A stretch of DNA of 64,000 nucleotides from Panagrolaimus kolymaensis (Eukaryota > Nematoda > Chromadorea > Rhabditida > Panagrolaimidae): the NCBI GenBank assembly GCA_028622995.1, contig JAJQJQ010000058.1, positions 992,001 to 1,056,000 on the forward strand, written 5' to 3'. Numbering within the stretch: the first letter of the stretch is position 1; each line of letters opens with the position of its first letter. A model generated the notes under the pieces. It saw only the letters and a program-made list of their open reading frames with translations. It made no database searches and was not told the DNA's origin. Shown here in pieces: positions 1 to 11,700 of this stretch. A program made the position numbers and the translations under genes.

Positions 1-757
1 AATATCTTTGCATTTTTACGAACATTATTGATGTTTTTGATTGTAGCTAAAATTTATCTGTAACATTAAAAAAAATTGTTTTCGGTATAATGTCATAAGA
101 CACTCTCTCAAAATCCTACCTTCATAAACCGTAGCATTTGAGCCTTTTCCTAAAATTTTATTGTAATCAATAGTTATATTTTTGGGGTTTAATTGCCATT
201 TGAGTCGTTCATCATGTGACAATTGCATTTCAAGTTCCGTAACTTCGAGGAATTTTATTCTTAGGTTTTCTAGTACGCTTCTATAAATAGTTTTTCGTCT
301 AAGAGATTTTATCCACATATATGAAATAAGTATTAAAGCGGCAAATACAAATAATGTTCCACCAATAATAAACCATTTTGTGGGAAGTTGTTGGCTTTTA
401 CGTGGACCACGGGTAGTAGTAATAGATGATGAGGAGCTTTCTGACTTCATTGTATGACTTTTTTTGGTAGTTTCAAAACTCCTTGTGGTTAGTCTCGGTT
501 TAACACCATTAATTTTACATAATGTATACATTGGGTTCTCGCATGATCCAACATTCCATTTTCCGTCAATTGCACTTGCATACACACATAAGCCTGAAGT
601 CGTATTCGGTTCATCTGAAAAAAATAAAATACATAGAACGCTCTCTGATTTATAGTTTACTTTGGGCCCAATTCGTATAAGTAAAATTACTTCCATCTAG
701 CCACTTCCAAGTGTCGCTGATGTAAATTCCACCAATCCAAAAATCAAAATTCCAAAT
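1..757 (-). CDS. C-type lectin receptor tyrosine-kinase-like protein (partial, 3' end outside window)
   Basis: Exons read on the minus strand at 661-757, 120-614 and 1-46, joined by GT-AG introns with matching phase; the gene continues to the left. The first two exons give the second half of a C-type lectin domain (TWKWLDGSNFTYTNW, then GKWNVGSCENPMYTLCK). A Ser/Thr-rich stalk and one hydrophobic membrane segment (WFIIGGTLFVFAALILISYM) follow. After about 50 cytoplasmic residues comes a kinase glycine loop (ILGKGSNATVYE); the next exon (TIKNINNVRKN) fits the stretch before the VAVK lysine. This is a single-pass receptor with a lectin ectodomain and a kinase domain inside the cell. The kinase class cannot be settled because the catalytic loop lies outside the window, but the layout is like nematode KIN-16-type receptor kinases. 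The 5' end and signal peptide were not found. Confidence 0.72.
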
Positions 758-957
758 CTAAACAAATGAATTATTTAAGTTTTTTAATATAAAATTTAAT
801 CATAAAAACGCAAATAGATTTTAAAATTGTATCTATTTCGAATCTGTTAAATTTTTTCTTAGAAAATGTTAAAACAAAAGCTTTTTTGTTTTGTTTTATA
901 AAAGTTGTTCAAAAAAAGAAATCATTAAAATTCATAACACTTTGTATATAACCGTTG

Positions 958-1100
958 TACCTGTATTCCAATTAATGTAATCTAAATCGCTTTTATCACT
1001 CCACTCCCATACTGCCGTATTATTATTATATAATAGCAGAAATACTTGGTCCTTATGCAACCACATTGGGTTATATAAATTGTGTTTTCTGCCTTTACAT
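958..1100 (-). pseudogene. Isolated C-type lectin exon fragment
   Basis: Minus-strand reading gives FLLLYNNNTAVWEWSDKSD followed by LDYINWNTG, the central WND-type block of a C-type lectin domain. It sits about 200 bp upstream of the receptor-kinase lectin exon, which already contains its own copy of this block. It is therefore either a second lectin domain of the same receptor whose remaining exons are degraded, or a relic. A possible donor (CAG/GTACAA) follows NWNTG, but no compatible next exon was found. Confidence 0.45.
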
Positions 1101-2300
1101 GTGTCATAATGCCATTAATAAAACATTTGCAAAAAATATTATAGTCATTTAATTTTTTTTAAATAAAATTTTTTAAACTATTTTATATTCATTGATAAAG
1201 CATTTCGGGTCTTCTTTACTTTAACGGGGCATAAGGAGTTTTTATTCTTGAGATCAAAAACATTTTTCTTTTTCATTGTTAAAGATTCAAATTTTGAAGA
1301 AAAAAATTCATGCCCCGTTAAAGTAAAGAAAGTCCAGCATTTCTTTCATTCTCGGTAAATAATTGCTTTTTTCTTTCAAATAAAATTTTTCTTTTCAAAA
1401 AAACAATAAAATAGTGATATTTACAAGAAAAAAGGGTAGCGGTGCGCTACCAGTGAATCATAGACATAAAAGGATTAGTTTTTTGTTTTTTACATCGATT
1501 TTTTTAAAAGTGACACCTTTCGTTTTTCTTCCAAACTCTTTCGTTGCTTTCTTTTAAAAAATAAAAGCAAAATTTTTGCAATAATTAGACTTTTCGCTTT
1601 GAATATTTTATTTATATATTATTTATTTTTAGAACTTTTGTTAAATTTAATGTGGCTAATTTTTAAAGAGGTAAAATAAATCGAATTTTTTTTTCTTAAA
1701 AATATCCATCTCTACTATAGGCATTGATGCCAACTACGTTGACCAAAGTACAAAAGAGAAAGGAAACAAACCCTGGATTTTTGACTTTAACGCACTTTTT
1801 AAAAAAAATGAAATCTGGTTCACAACTGATTTTGACAAAAATATATATGCTATTTTTCGTTTATTCAGGTCAAAAGATAAAGCGTCGAACATTATGAAGT
1901 ATTTACAGATTTTTTAGCAATAAATAGCTTTGTAGTAATTTTAGCAAACCAAACAAATAAAAAATAAGAAAATCTTTGGAATTTTATTCATTAAATAAAT
2001 AAAATTAAATTCCTCTGTGAGCATTGTTGTTTCCCCGCAAGTACGAGATCTTGAATTTTTCTTGAAACGAGATTTTTTTTGCCAATTTTGCGGGAATATT
2101 GTGCTATGAATTTATTATCAGCAGGGCGAAATTTTTTTAGCAAAGTTTTATTTAATTAAATTTAGTAGCTTTGATTATATTTTCTAATAAATTTAAAATA
2201 CTTTTTTCGCTTTTTTTTTCGCTTTCTTCCGGATTTGAAGCTTTTTATTTGGTTGCAAGTATTTTTGTTGTTGTAAATATATTTTTTTTTTAAATTTAGA
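1101..2300. other. Intergenic, AT-rich, with one inverted repeat
   Basis: No gene recognised. An inverted repeat of about 22 bp (arms near 1210-1231 and 1310-1332, core TTTACTTTAACGGGGCAT) is separated by roughly 80 bp. A short perfect hairpin (GGTAGCGGTGCGCTACC) lies at 1434-1450. Otherwise low-complexity A/T tracts. Confidence 0.5.
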
Positions 2301-3710
2301 ATGTCAGCAGCTGTTCTTAAAAGAAAAAACGCTATTAATGAAGATGGTTGCGTTCCATTTCCAAAAAAGTTGGCGGCTATAGATGATTTAATTACAGATG
2401 AAATAAAGGTTAGCTTCTTGTTGTTTGTTTTTGACTTTTTTAAATAAATAAACATATTTTAAGGGCCAAAAAATGAAGCCAACTTTGAATCAAGAAATTT
2501 TTGAAGAAATTTTTATTAAACTTATTAATTCAGCATATTCTTATCCCATGAGCCAAACAAAAATTATAAAAAAATTTATGCTTTCTGGACGGCAATCATT
2601 TAAAATGGCTTTAAATTATTTTAAGAAGATTAAAAAAGTTTGGTGTGGATTGGACGAAATATCAATTGTTAGTTTTTTTTTCTCCATAAATATATTCTGC
2701 TTTTTTGCGTCGTATTTTTATTTGATTATTTTTATTTTTAGTACCAACAAAAATCCTTCGAAGAAAAGGAAGATTGTAGAATTTCAATCGATTGCGTTTT
2801 GTTGAAACCACTTTTAAATGCAATGAAATCTTCAATCAAAGAAGTTAGTCTTTATTTAGAAGAAAAAAGTGATATCATTTTTGATTCTTTAATTATTGAA
2901 GGTAAACTTTAAAGTTTATTTTTTGGCTAACATATTAAAAAATCACAATGTTTATTTACAGGTATAGAAAATTTGCATATTAGTGGAACAAATCTTAATA
3001 AAAAGCAATTAAAACAATTATGCAATATTACTTCCATAAAAAAACTTGGTTGTTATTTATTAATTTCGGTAAGTCATACAATATTTAATTTCAGACTTGT
3101 GTTCATTAAAAAATATTTTGTTTTGTTTTGTAGGAATTACCTTTGCTCAAATCAAAGTGTACGAAATTGTTTTTGCGGAACGATGAAATAAAAGATTTGT
3201 ATAGAGGAAAATCAAAAAAGTTCGTTGATTGAATTTACATATTTTTGTAGTTTTATTTTTGTATTTTTAGAAATTATTTACCATGGATTAAAGAACTCCG
3301 CATTAGTGTAAGAAATATAGAAATTTCTGAATTGATTCAAGAATCATTCGAAATTTTGATGGATTATATTTCTGAAACTTTTCCCAACATTAAAAAATTA
3401 GATCTCTATTTTGAAAATCATGATCCTTCATGGCAAAAGGTTTATGCTAAAATGAAAGAAATTCAACCTGAATGGTTTGATGGCCTTCCACCAAGCGTTA
3501 AAGGAGAAATAGAATTTTTTTCGCATGGCAACGAAATTTCTTATGAAGATGTAAGATTTTTTAGTTTTGTATTATTTTTGATGGAAAAATACTTTTTAGT
3601 TCTGTGAATGTCGAAATCAAGATGATGAATATATGGTGGATCTATGGATAGCTGCAAAAAAGTTTGAAATTCACAAAGGTTTCACTTTCGAGTTTGTGCT
3701 ACGTGATTAA
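2301..3710 (+). CDS. F-box-like protein, nematode expanded family
   Basis: Seven exons with consistent phases: 2301-2408, 2464-2667, 2742-2901, 2962-3068, 3134-3219, 3271-3550 and 3600-3710, giving about 351 residues and ending at TAA. Near residue 40 the motif LNQEIFEEIFIKLI resembles the first helix of an F-box (normally LPxEI...I...L). It is followed by a leucine/isoleucine-rich body with recurring IxxLxI elements (IENLHISG, LPWIKELRIS, NIKKLDLYFENHD), as in F-box proteins that carry degenerate leucine-rich substrate-binding repeats. Likely role by family: substrate receptor of an SCF ubiquitin ligase. There is no signal peptide or membrane segment. The F-box is divergent, so the family call is moderate; the gene structure itself is strong. 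The 52025-53165 gene is a better-preserved relative. Confidence 0.68.
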
Positions 3711-3962
3711 ACAAGGAAATATTAGTCCGGCTTGATGCATTTAATATAAAAAATTGAGAATGTATTTATCCTGCGTTATATTGTTTTTGTTGATTTTATA
3801 TATTCATATATTTTATTATTGAACAAAAATTTTGAAAACACTTGAGCTTTAATTTTCTTACCAAAAAACATGCAAAACTTTTCCTTTTTATTATTTAAAA
3901 TTTTTAAGGGTCAATAAATATATTTTTTTAAAACTTTATCCATGGGCTTTTCTTTTCCTGAA

Positions 3963-6906
3963 TTAATTTTTGTAATCTTCTGGTTTGTATTCTTTTGGTG
4001 TACAAATATGATTAAGATTACTCAATTGAACATATTCATTTCCATTTTCATCAAATCGGATTTTAGCTGTAATATATTTTTTCTTTAGCTCTTGATTTAA
4101 GCAATTTTTGCACATAAATTTTTGATAATGAGCATTCCATGAATATATATAGCAATGTTTGCGATCGGTTGAAGTGAAAATAATTAATTTTAAAGTTTTG
4201 TTGGAGTCATCTTTGTTTAAAACAATATAATTTGGCGCTTTAATTATGGAATTATCAGGTTCATATTTTATTGGTTCACACGTGTGTTCTTTATCTCCAG
4301 CTATGAGATACCTTTTACCATTTTCATCGAAAGAAATTTTTGCGGACACTGTCTCACATTTGCAACAATTAAATCGTTTTGAATATTTTCGGTAAAAATA
4401 TTCATAACATAAATCTCCATTTTCATGACAAATAACAATGAGTCTTGAATCTGGATCACCATTTTTATTTCGACGAAGTTCAAAGTTTTCTTCTTTAATT
4501 ATTTTAGTTTCATCTATTTTTTGTTGAACTTTTTGTGGCTCTACTTTTAACCCGCTTGAATCCAACATTTCATAATAATGATCGATGCTTGAGAATTCAA
4601 TTGGATCACAAACATGTGAAATAAGGCCCAAGCGAATATATTCTTGGTCATTGATGCCTTTTAAAACCTTAGCACTGGATTGAACCTTTTGTTTTTGACA
4701 TTTCATGCAATAAAATAGTTTTAATTTGTGAAAATATTGGTAATCGTAACACATCTTCTGGTCAACCGACGGAAAAATAACCAAGTTCAAATTTTCGTTT
4801 TCCATATAAAATTTAAAGCTTGGTGGCAAAATTATTTTTTCTTCCAATTTTTCAGGAATATATTTTCGCTGCTTGCAATAATGTGTTTGATTTGGCCTCA
4901 TTCGAACATAATATTCTCCGTCATTTTCTTTTTGGCATAATTTAACTGTTACAATTTTGTGTTGTTTGTTGATTCTATGGCATCCCAAACATTGATAAAC
5001 ATTATTCTTGGCGTGAGAAAATTCATAACCAAAATCTTTTTTGGTCAAATCAAAAATAAATAATTTCGCTTTGCTTTTGATTTCATGAGAGGAAGGTTTT
5101 GAAGTTAAATCAGTATGTTTTCGAGGAAAATACTTAATTGATGATCCTGTAAAAAACAAACAGAATTGAAAATAAAAAAATTATATTTTGCATGCAAAGT
5201 TTAAAATTAAAAGTAAATCACAAAATTAAATATTTTTTTTTGTTCCTTTTTATGTTTGATATTTGAAATACAATACTTACTTACCTTCTAAAATAATATC
5301 ATTATCATCTTCTTCGTTTTGATAAGGTTGCAAAATACATATATGCTCTTCGCCTCGAAGTTCAATATATTCTTTTCCATCATCATTGGTTCGGACTTTT
5401 GCATACACTCCTTTACCTTGACCTTGACATGGTCTACAAAAGTATCGATCCGAAATTTCTTTGAAAGTATATTTATAACAAAGTTCTCGATTATTTAATT
5501 CAAAAATAATCAAATATTTTCTTTCGATTCCATTTTTAATGACTTTTTGAATTTCATAATCAGGCAAATAAACACTTTTCCGCTCAATTAAAATATCCAA
5601 ATTTTCATATTCTCGAGGTTCACAAATATGTTCAACATCATTTAAAAGTTGAACATATTCATTTTCTTCGTCAAAATTAAAAATCAAAGCTCCATTGTTT
5701 TTATGTAATTCTTTGCATCCGCGACAAAGGTATTTTTGTGTATTAATTTCCAAAGAATATTCATAACATTTTTGTTTTTCATCTAGCAAAGAAGAAGGGG
5801 GAAAAATAATTAGCCGCGTTCTTTTGTGACCGTTTAAAATTCCTTCTATTGTTTCATAATCGGGTCTTTTAATAATTTTACTACCAAAATCTTTTTTTGT
5901 TTTTTTATTTTGTGGTGATCTGAAGCGTGAACCTTGTTAAGAAATATAATTTTAAAAAATGCAATTGTGCTTTAAACTAACTTTTTCTTTTTTTCTTTTG
6001 CCTTTTGGTGATTTCCTTCATCATCAGAAGAGAAGTTTTCATTCAGAGAATAATCGGTGTCATTATCTGAATCTACTTCGGATTCATGATTTATGTTCTT
6101 TAACGGTCGTTTTGATGTTTTTCTAATTCTAAGAATTATTTATTTTAAATTACAATAATAAAAAAGAATTCGTGTAACTTACGGTCTACTATTAGTTGTC
6201 ACATTTGCCACGTTTTCAAATATGATTTTTGTAAGTTTGTTTTCGTCGTTTCCGCAATTATTTTCTTTTTTTGGACATTTTAAAATTTGATATAAGTTTT
6301 CATTTTTTGGAGCTTCAATAACAGCGGGATTATTTTCTGAATAAATTGATTGCAAAATAGAAATAATTTTTTCAATTTCAGGATTATGGTTGTTTTGTTC
6401 AATCAAAGGCAATGCGAATTTTTCTTTGAATATTTTTTTGTGAGTGTCCTGGGAAATTTGGTGATCTGATGTCTGAAAAACCCAAAAATAAATCGTATAT
6501 TGTTAAAAAATCAGTTAACTTGCCTTATATTTTTGGATTATTTCAAAAACTTTTGAACAAGTTGGTTCATTTTTGAAAATCATCGCGAAAATCAGCTCAT
6601 ATTTATCTGAAAACGCACACAAAATATTCTGAAAAATAATTTTCACATGGTTTTTTTAAGAATTATTTTTAATAAATTTCACCTTTTCTTGAATAAATAT
6701 TGAATCAAATGAAGCTGTTAAAATTGTTACAGGTTTAAAATCTATAAAAATTAATAATGAAAAACTTTCTCCAATAAATTAAATGTCAAACCTTCTTCAA
6801 CGGGGTTTAAAGTTAAATATTTTGATAAAGTATCAACTTTAATATTGCAAAATCCTGCATAAGAAATTTTTTGTTGATCATCAGGAATTAAGAATTCAGC
6901 TGCCAT
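3963..6906 (-). CDS. Protein with six tandem CxxC...HxC zinc-binding repeats
   Basis: Minus-strand exons 6792-6906, 6683-6741, 6524-6628, 6183-6472, 5982-6128, 5285-5932 and 3963-5146. The start (MAAEFLIPDDQQK) opens a helical N-terminal module of about 200 residues. It leads into an acidic/basic linker with nuclear-localisation-like clusters (IRKTSKRP, KAKEKKKK, SPQNKKTKK). Six repeats of about 65-75 residues follow, with the pattern LIIF...LCYEY...Y.C..C...AK...D.G.EY..L...HIC.P..Y. Each has CxxC and a distal HxC, a likely zinc ligand set as in the WRKY/GCM1/FLYWCH superfamily; that affiliation is inference. Intron 3 (6473-6523) uses a GC donor (AAG/GCAAGT). The splice between 5982-6128 and 5285-5932 is out of phase by one base beside A7/A5 runs. 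The sister gene at 41619 has a compatible phase there. Probably nuclear and nucleic-acid binding; no biochemical role is known to me. Confidence 0.75.
6473..6523 (-). other. GC-AG intron
   Basis: The junction AAG/GCAAGT ... TTTTTCAG/ACATCAG joins IIQKYK to TSDHQISQ in phase 0. No usable GT lies at this boundary. The duplicate copy near 31890-31940 keeps the same GC donor. Confidence 0.7.
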
Positions 6907-7355
6907 TTTAGCAAAAATATATTTTTAAACTTAAAACTTTAATATTTTTTTGGACATACAAATTTTTTTTGTAGAAAGACCAAAAAATGGGACAAAAATA
7001 AAAAAAACTAAAATGGATTATGCTTCCTGAGTATACCCCTAAAAACATAGGATAAATGTAACGAGCAAAAAGATGAAATTTATTTTTATTATCCAGATCA
7101 TTTTTAGGACACACTCAAACCCTTTTTTTGTGTTTTTGGTTGAACTTTGCTTTGCTTTCGCTAGCTTTAGAGAATATGAGATGATGGCCCATTCTACACT
7201 CTAGTATATTGGTCAAAAACGTTACTTAAGAGATAATTGCTTTTTTTAAAGCTTGTGCTTCTTGATTGATTAACAATGTTACTCATCTTTTTTGAAGTGT
7301 AAATATTATTTTTTTTGTTGTTTTGGAAACATTATTGCTCATGTTATAAGCGCAA
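6907..7355. other. Intergenic, duplicated upstream region
   Basis: No gene recognised. This is the upstream flank of the zinc-repeat gene and is copied at 32317-32815. It contains the 3' flank of the Hsp70-like gene. Confidence 0.5.
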
Positions 7356-8526
7356 TTACCAACAAAACAGAAATAGATTCTTACAATAATTAGAATGTAA
7401 AAGGATAGGTTCTTGATAAAGATAAGGTAAATTATTTTCATCTATAACCAAATAAAGGTTAATTAGGTGACAAGGTTCTTCAATTTGTTTAAAAGTTTTT
7501 ATTATTTCTTTTTTTTTATTTTCTTCTTCACGATTATATTTTGCAACCTTAAAAAAGTGTTATAATTTTTATGAAAAAAGAAAAAAGCAAGCAGTTTACT
7601 TACTATAAATGGATTAGCTGATTTGGTAATAAAAATAGATTTGGACCATGGCAAGGGTTCTGGAAAAACAGCGGGTAGTCCTTTAATTGGAGTTCATAAT
7701 AATCTGCAAGAAGTATATTTTTTGCTTCAAATAAATTTCCCTCATCTTTTCTTTTTCTCATAACACAAAATATTTCATCAGTTAATCGATTAATATGAAA
7801 TTGATTAAAAGTTGGATCAAATATTCTTTTTGCAATATTTGCAATGGTTTCCGTAAAATATTCCGTCTTCAAATCATCAATAATAAGAGTAAAAACCCTA
7901 TTAGGTATTAATATTTTCTTTGATAAAGTTTCCACTTGCGTTTTATTTTCTCCTTTTGGATCAAACACAATAATCAAAGTTGGTTTAAAAGAACAACCAC
8001 CACCAAGAATTTCTTCTTTAATTTTTATATATTCTTTATTAATACTATCAATTTCTCGAATTATTCCAGCTTCATATATATTATCTTCGGATTTTCGACA
8101 AAGTTCTATTATTGTATAACTTTCGGGATTGATACAAATATGTAATATATTTTTATGTTCATATGATTTAACTATGCTTGCCGCAACTAATGAGGCAGTT
8201 AGCATAAAAATTGAATTTGTTATAAATTCAAATGCAATCTTTTGCTTTCGCATCTTTTCAGCCACCATTTCTTGATAAACAATATTATTTGAATAATTGG
8301 AAGGAAAAAACTTATCAAAATTAAATATTACAGTTTTGAGTTGAGGAAGGATAGGATGTTTATCGAATAGTTCAATTGGATCCAATGGAGTGACATACTT
8401 TTGATCGGGTTTGTTTCCATTAAAATATGTAAAACATAGCATACCATCTTGATAATTTACATAGCCAATAAAATGTTTTTCATCGCTGTTTGTTGGTTTT
8501 GGATATAATAAATTATGTGTTTCCAT
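7356..8526 (-). CDS. Divergent Hsp70/ASKHA-fold-like protein
   Basis: Exon 1 (7603-8526, 307 codons from METHNLLYP) is a clean open frame ending at an in-frame TAG that spans the splice donor (TA/GTAAGT). A second open stretch at 7356-7547 (VAKYNREEENKKK...) follows a good acceptor but joins out of phase, so the end of the protein is uncertain. The segment LVAASIVKSYEHKNILHI aligns in character with the Hsp70 stretch VAAAIAYF...MLLFDFGGG seen at 22359-24432. PTLIIVF...VETLSKKIL resembles the KVLLVGGSS...KTLLQ adenosine region. The phosphate-loop glycines and aspartates are absent, so an active ATPase is unlikely. The relation to Hsp70 is inference from motif order only. It lies tail-to-head with the zinc-repeat gene and is a probable relative of the 53270-54817 gene. 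Confidence 0.5.
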
Positions 8527-8795
8527 GTCAATGAAAAACCAATATTGAAAAAAGTTTTATAAAAAATAACAAAAACAAGAAAATGTGGAAAGAGATACAA
8601 AGCCAAAAATGTGCTCTTTTTGATTTTTTGCTTTTATATTACTTCAGTTTGTTAAAAAATAAAAATAAATACTTTATTTTACACAAAAGTTTAAAGAAAA
8701 AATATTTGTTAAAATTACAATCAATCAAACATTTTTTTAATTATATAAACACCGAAACATACATACGTAAATTTGCATCGGGATAACCATCCGAT

Positions 8796-11700
8796 TTATT
8801 TGGTTGAAAGAATCATTTCAATAGCATTCTCAATATTAGTGGAAGTAATAAGCCGCCAATCGCCTTCATTAGATTCACGTCCAGATTTTGAAATGTTTGT
8901 ATTTTCAAGGATAATTAGTGTTTCTTCGCATATTTTTAAAAGGAAAGGAATATTATTAGTTACACAGTGTTGCTAAAAATGAAGAAAAAAATCTCTGTCT
9001 TTATATTAAGCTAAAATTATTACCTTAAAGGTTTCATCAGATGCTTCGCCATAGAAGATGGAAGCGGAATAATTTTTTTCATGAAAATTTTTTAATGCCT
9101 TTGTTGCTTGTAACTTAAATTTTTGATTTTCTGAATAAATAAGAACTTCATGAGCAAGAAGCAAGCTTCCAAAGTCTCTTTGGATGGAAAAGAGGTTATC
9201 AATAGAAATATCAATCCCATATGCACATAAAGGCATTTTATCTTCTGCGAGATATTGTGAAGCAAGAAAGTTGTCATATTGACCTCCAGCCAGCACAAGT
9301 GCTGGTTTTATTTCCTCATCAAGGTGTAATATATAACAAAAGCCCTTTTTAAAAAATTTTGGCTTATAGCAAAATCCGAAATCATAGATAATCGAATAGT
9401 TGAATTTTCTGAAAAAAAAAGTTTAAAAATTGTTAAGCTTTTCTATCTGGGGTTACCGCAAAAGGATTCAAATTCTTTAATAATTTCATCAATTTCGTCT
9501 AAAGCTGTTTTAACGGTTTGATAGAGAACGGGATCGCTGTACATGCAACTTAGCTTTTTGTGATAATTGCGACCTGGAAGAACAGGTTCCAAAAGATTTA
9601 AAATTTGTTCAGCTTTTTGTTTTTCAATGAATGCAAAATCTGACATTTCTTTTTCTTTCATTTCTTTGGTATATTTGAAAGAGGCAGTTGATATTTTATA
9701 TAAGCCATTTTTTCTAAAAATCGCACTTGGTTTAGGATTTCAAAAAAAAATAAATTTCGTAAATTGACTTTTGTTCAATCCCCCTTAGGTTTTCGGGGTC
9801 GCTGATCACGAATCTGACCTTAGTTTAATTGGTCTCATAGCGAAAAACACTAGATCCAGAGGTCTCCAAACGAAAAGTCAACTTTTTTTTAAGATGCTTT
9901 TTTTAAAAAGTGTTTACATGGAAAAATAGTAAAAAATACGCTGATTATTTTCGTAATTGATGTCGATAATAGAAGTATAGGCACAAATGGGTCAAAAGTC
10001 CATTTTAACAAAAAATTCAATGTTTCGCTTGGAAAAAATCGAAATCTGCGGCCGCGTGATTGCCATTTGAAGACATATTCGGATTCCTCATGAAATTTCA
10101 CCCTAGAAAAAGGGAATTTTAAGAAAAAAAAGCGGGACACCTTGAATACCATGACTCTATGAATGAGTTACAGCAACATGAGGTATAAGAACAAGTAATG
10201 AATAAACACATGTGAAAAATACAAGCTCTTTACTAAAAACGTAGAAAAAATTATTTAATGATTTTACAAATCGATAAAACTTCATGATGTTATGCTTTTC
10301 GATTTTTCCCACATTTTTAAAGTTTAATACTAAGAAATAATGGTCAAAAAATCCAAAATTCTCAAAATGAGGTATTTATTTTTGAAACCCATCATTTCTA
10401 GACCTAATTTCGGTCGTAGAAACCGAATTTGACAATTAAAAAAATATATCATAAGCTGGTTATTGAGTTATGAATTTTTTAAATATGCAAATTTTTGGCA
10501 ATGCTATAACTCAATTTTGATATTGTCAACCTTAGAAACTGTTATCAAATTCGGTTTCTACGACCCAAATTAGGTCTAGAAATGATGGGTTTCAAAAATA
10601 AATACCTCATTTTGAGAATTTTGGATTTTTTGACCATTATTTCTTAGTATTAAACTTTAAAAATGTGGGAAAAATCGAAAAGCATAACATCATGAAGTTT
10701 TATCGATTTGTAAAATCATTAAATAATTTTTTCTACGTTTTTAGTAAAGAGCTTGTATTTTTCACATGTGTTTATTCATTACTTGTTCTTATACCTCATG
10801 TTGCTGTAACTCATTCATAGAGTCATGGTATTCAAGGTGTCCCGCTTTTTTTTCTTAAAATTCCCTTTTTCTAGGGTGAAATTTCATGAGGAATCCGAAT
10901 ATGTCTTCAAATGGCAATCACGCGGCCGCAGATTTCGATTTTTTCCAAGCGAAACATTGAATTTTTTGTTAAAATGGACTTTTGACCCATTTGTGCCTAT
11001 ACTTCTATTATCGACATCAATTACGAAAATAATCAGCGTATTTTTTACTATTTTTCCATGTAAACACTTTTTAAAAAAAGCATCTTAAAAAAAAGTTGAC
11101 TTTTCGTTTGGAGACCTCTGGATCTAGTGTTTTTCGCTATGAGACCAATTAAACTAAGGTCAGATTCGTGATCAGCGACCCCGAAAACCTAAGGGGGATT
11201 GAACAAAAGTCAATTTACGAAATTTATTTTTTTTTGAAATCCTAAACCAAGTGCGATTTTTAGAAAAAATGGCTTTTATATAAAACTTTCAAGATTTTTG
11301 AAATCTCATTATCGTAGAGTTCATAAAACTTGCAAACAGCTTTTATAATTCCTATATGCCCAATACGCATTATAAGTTTCAAATTTGAAATTATTGGTAA
11401 TCGCTTTTTAAAATCATTGATAAAATATAAAACTTCACATGCAGACGCATGTTGAGATGGTGAAATAAAATCAAGGACACATTCATTTCTTTCTATGAGA
11501 TGTCTAAATTCTTTTGTAAAAACTTTTCCCATCGCAAAACGACGGACATTTTGGTTTTGAATTTGAATATTTGCAAAATTATGTCGCAAATCAGTTAAAA
11601 GTTCAAAAAGACATCCGGATTTGTCCAACACACGAAATTTAGAATATTCCACAAAACTTGGATCGGTTGGATAGGGTAATATGGATGGAAAATATACTTC

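Larger units (their letters stand above)
5738..7380. repeat. Segmental duplication, copy 1 (partner 31156-32815)
   Basis: The sequence matches 31156-32815 in the same orientation at high identity, with scattered substitutions and small indels. It covers the first five exons and part of exon 6 of the zinc-repeat gene plus about 470 bp upstream, including the non-coding AATATGAGATGA and TTGATTGATTAACAATG stretches. The breakpoint on the gene side falls inside the first zinc repeat. Confidence 0.85.

Noticed and set aside
10050..10930. GCGGCCGC sites suggesting cloning-vector contamination
   Set aside because: They lie inside symmetrical element arms with proper target duplications and no vector sequence around them.
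9889..11088. Two identical 87-codon frames in opposite orientation (MVFKVSRFF...)
   Set aside because: They are the mirrored arms of the palindromic element; no domain, no start context and not a transposase.
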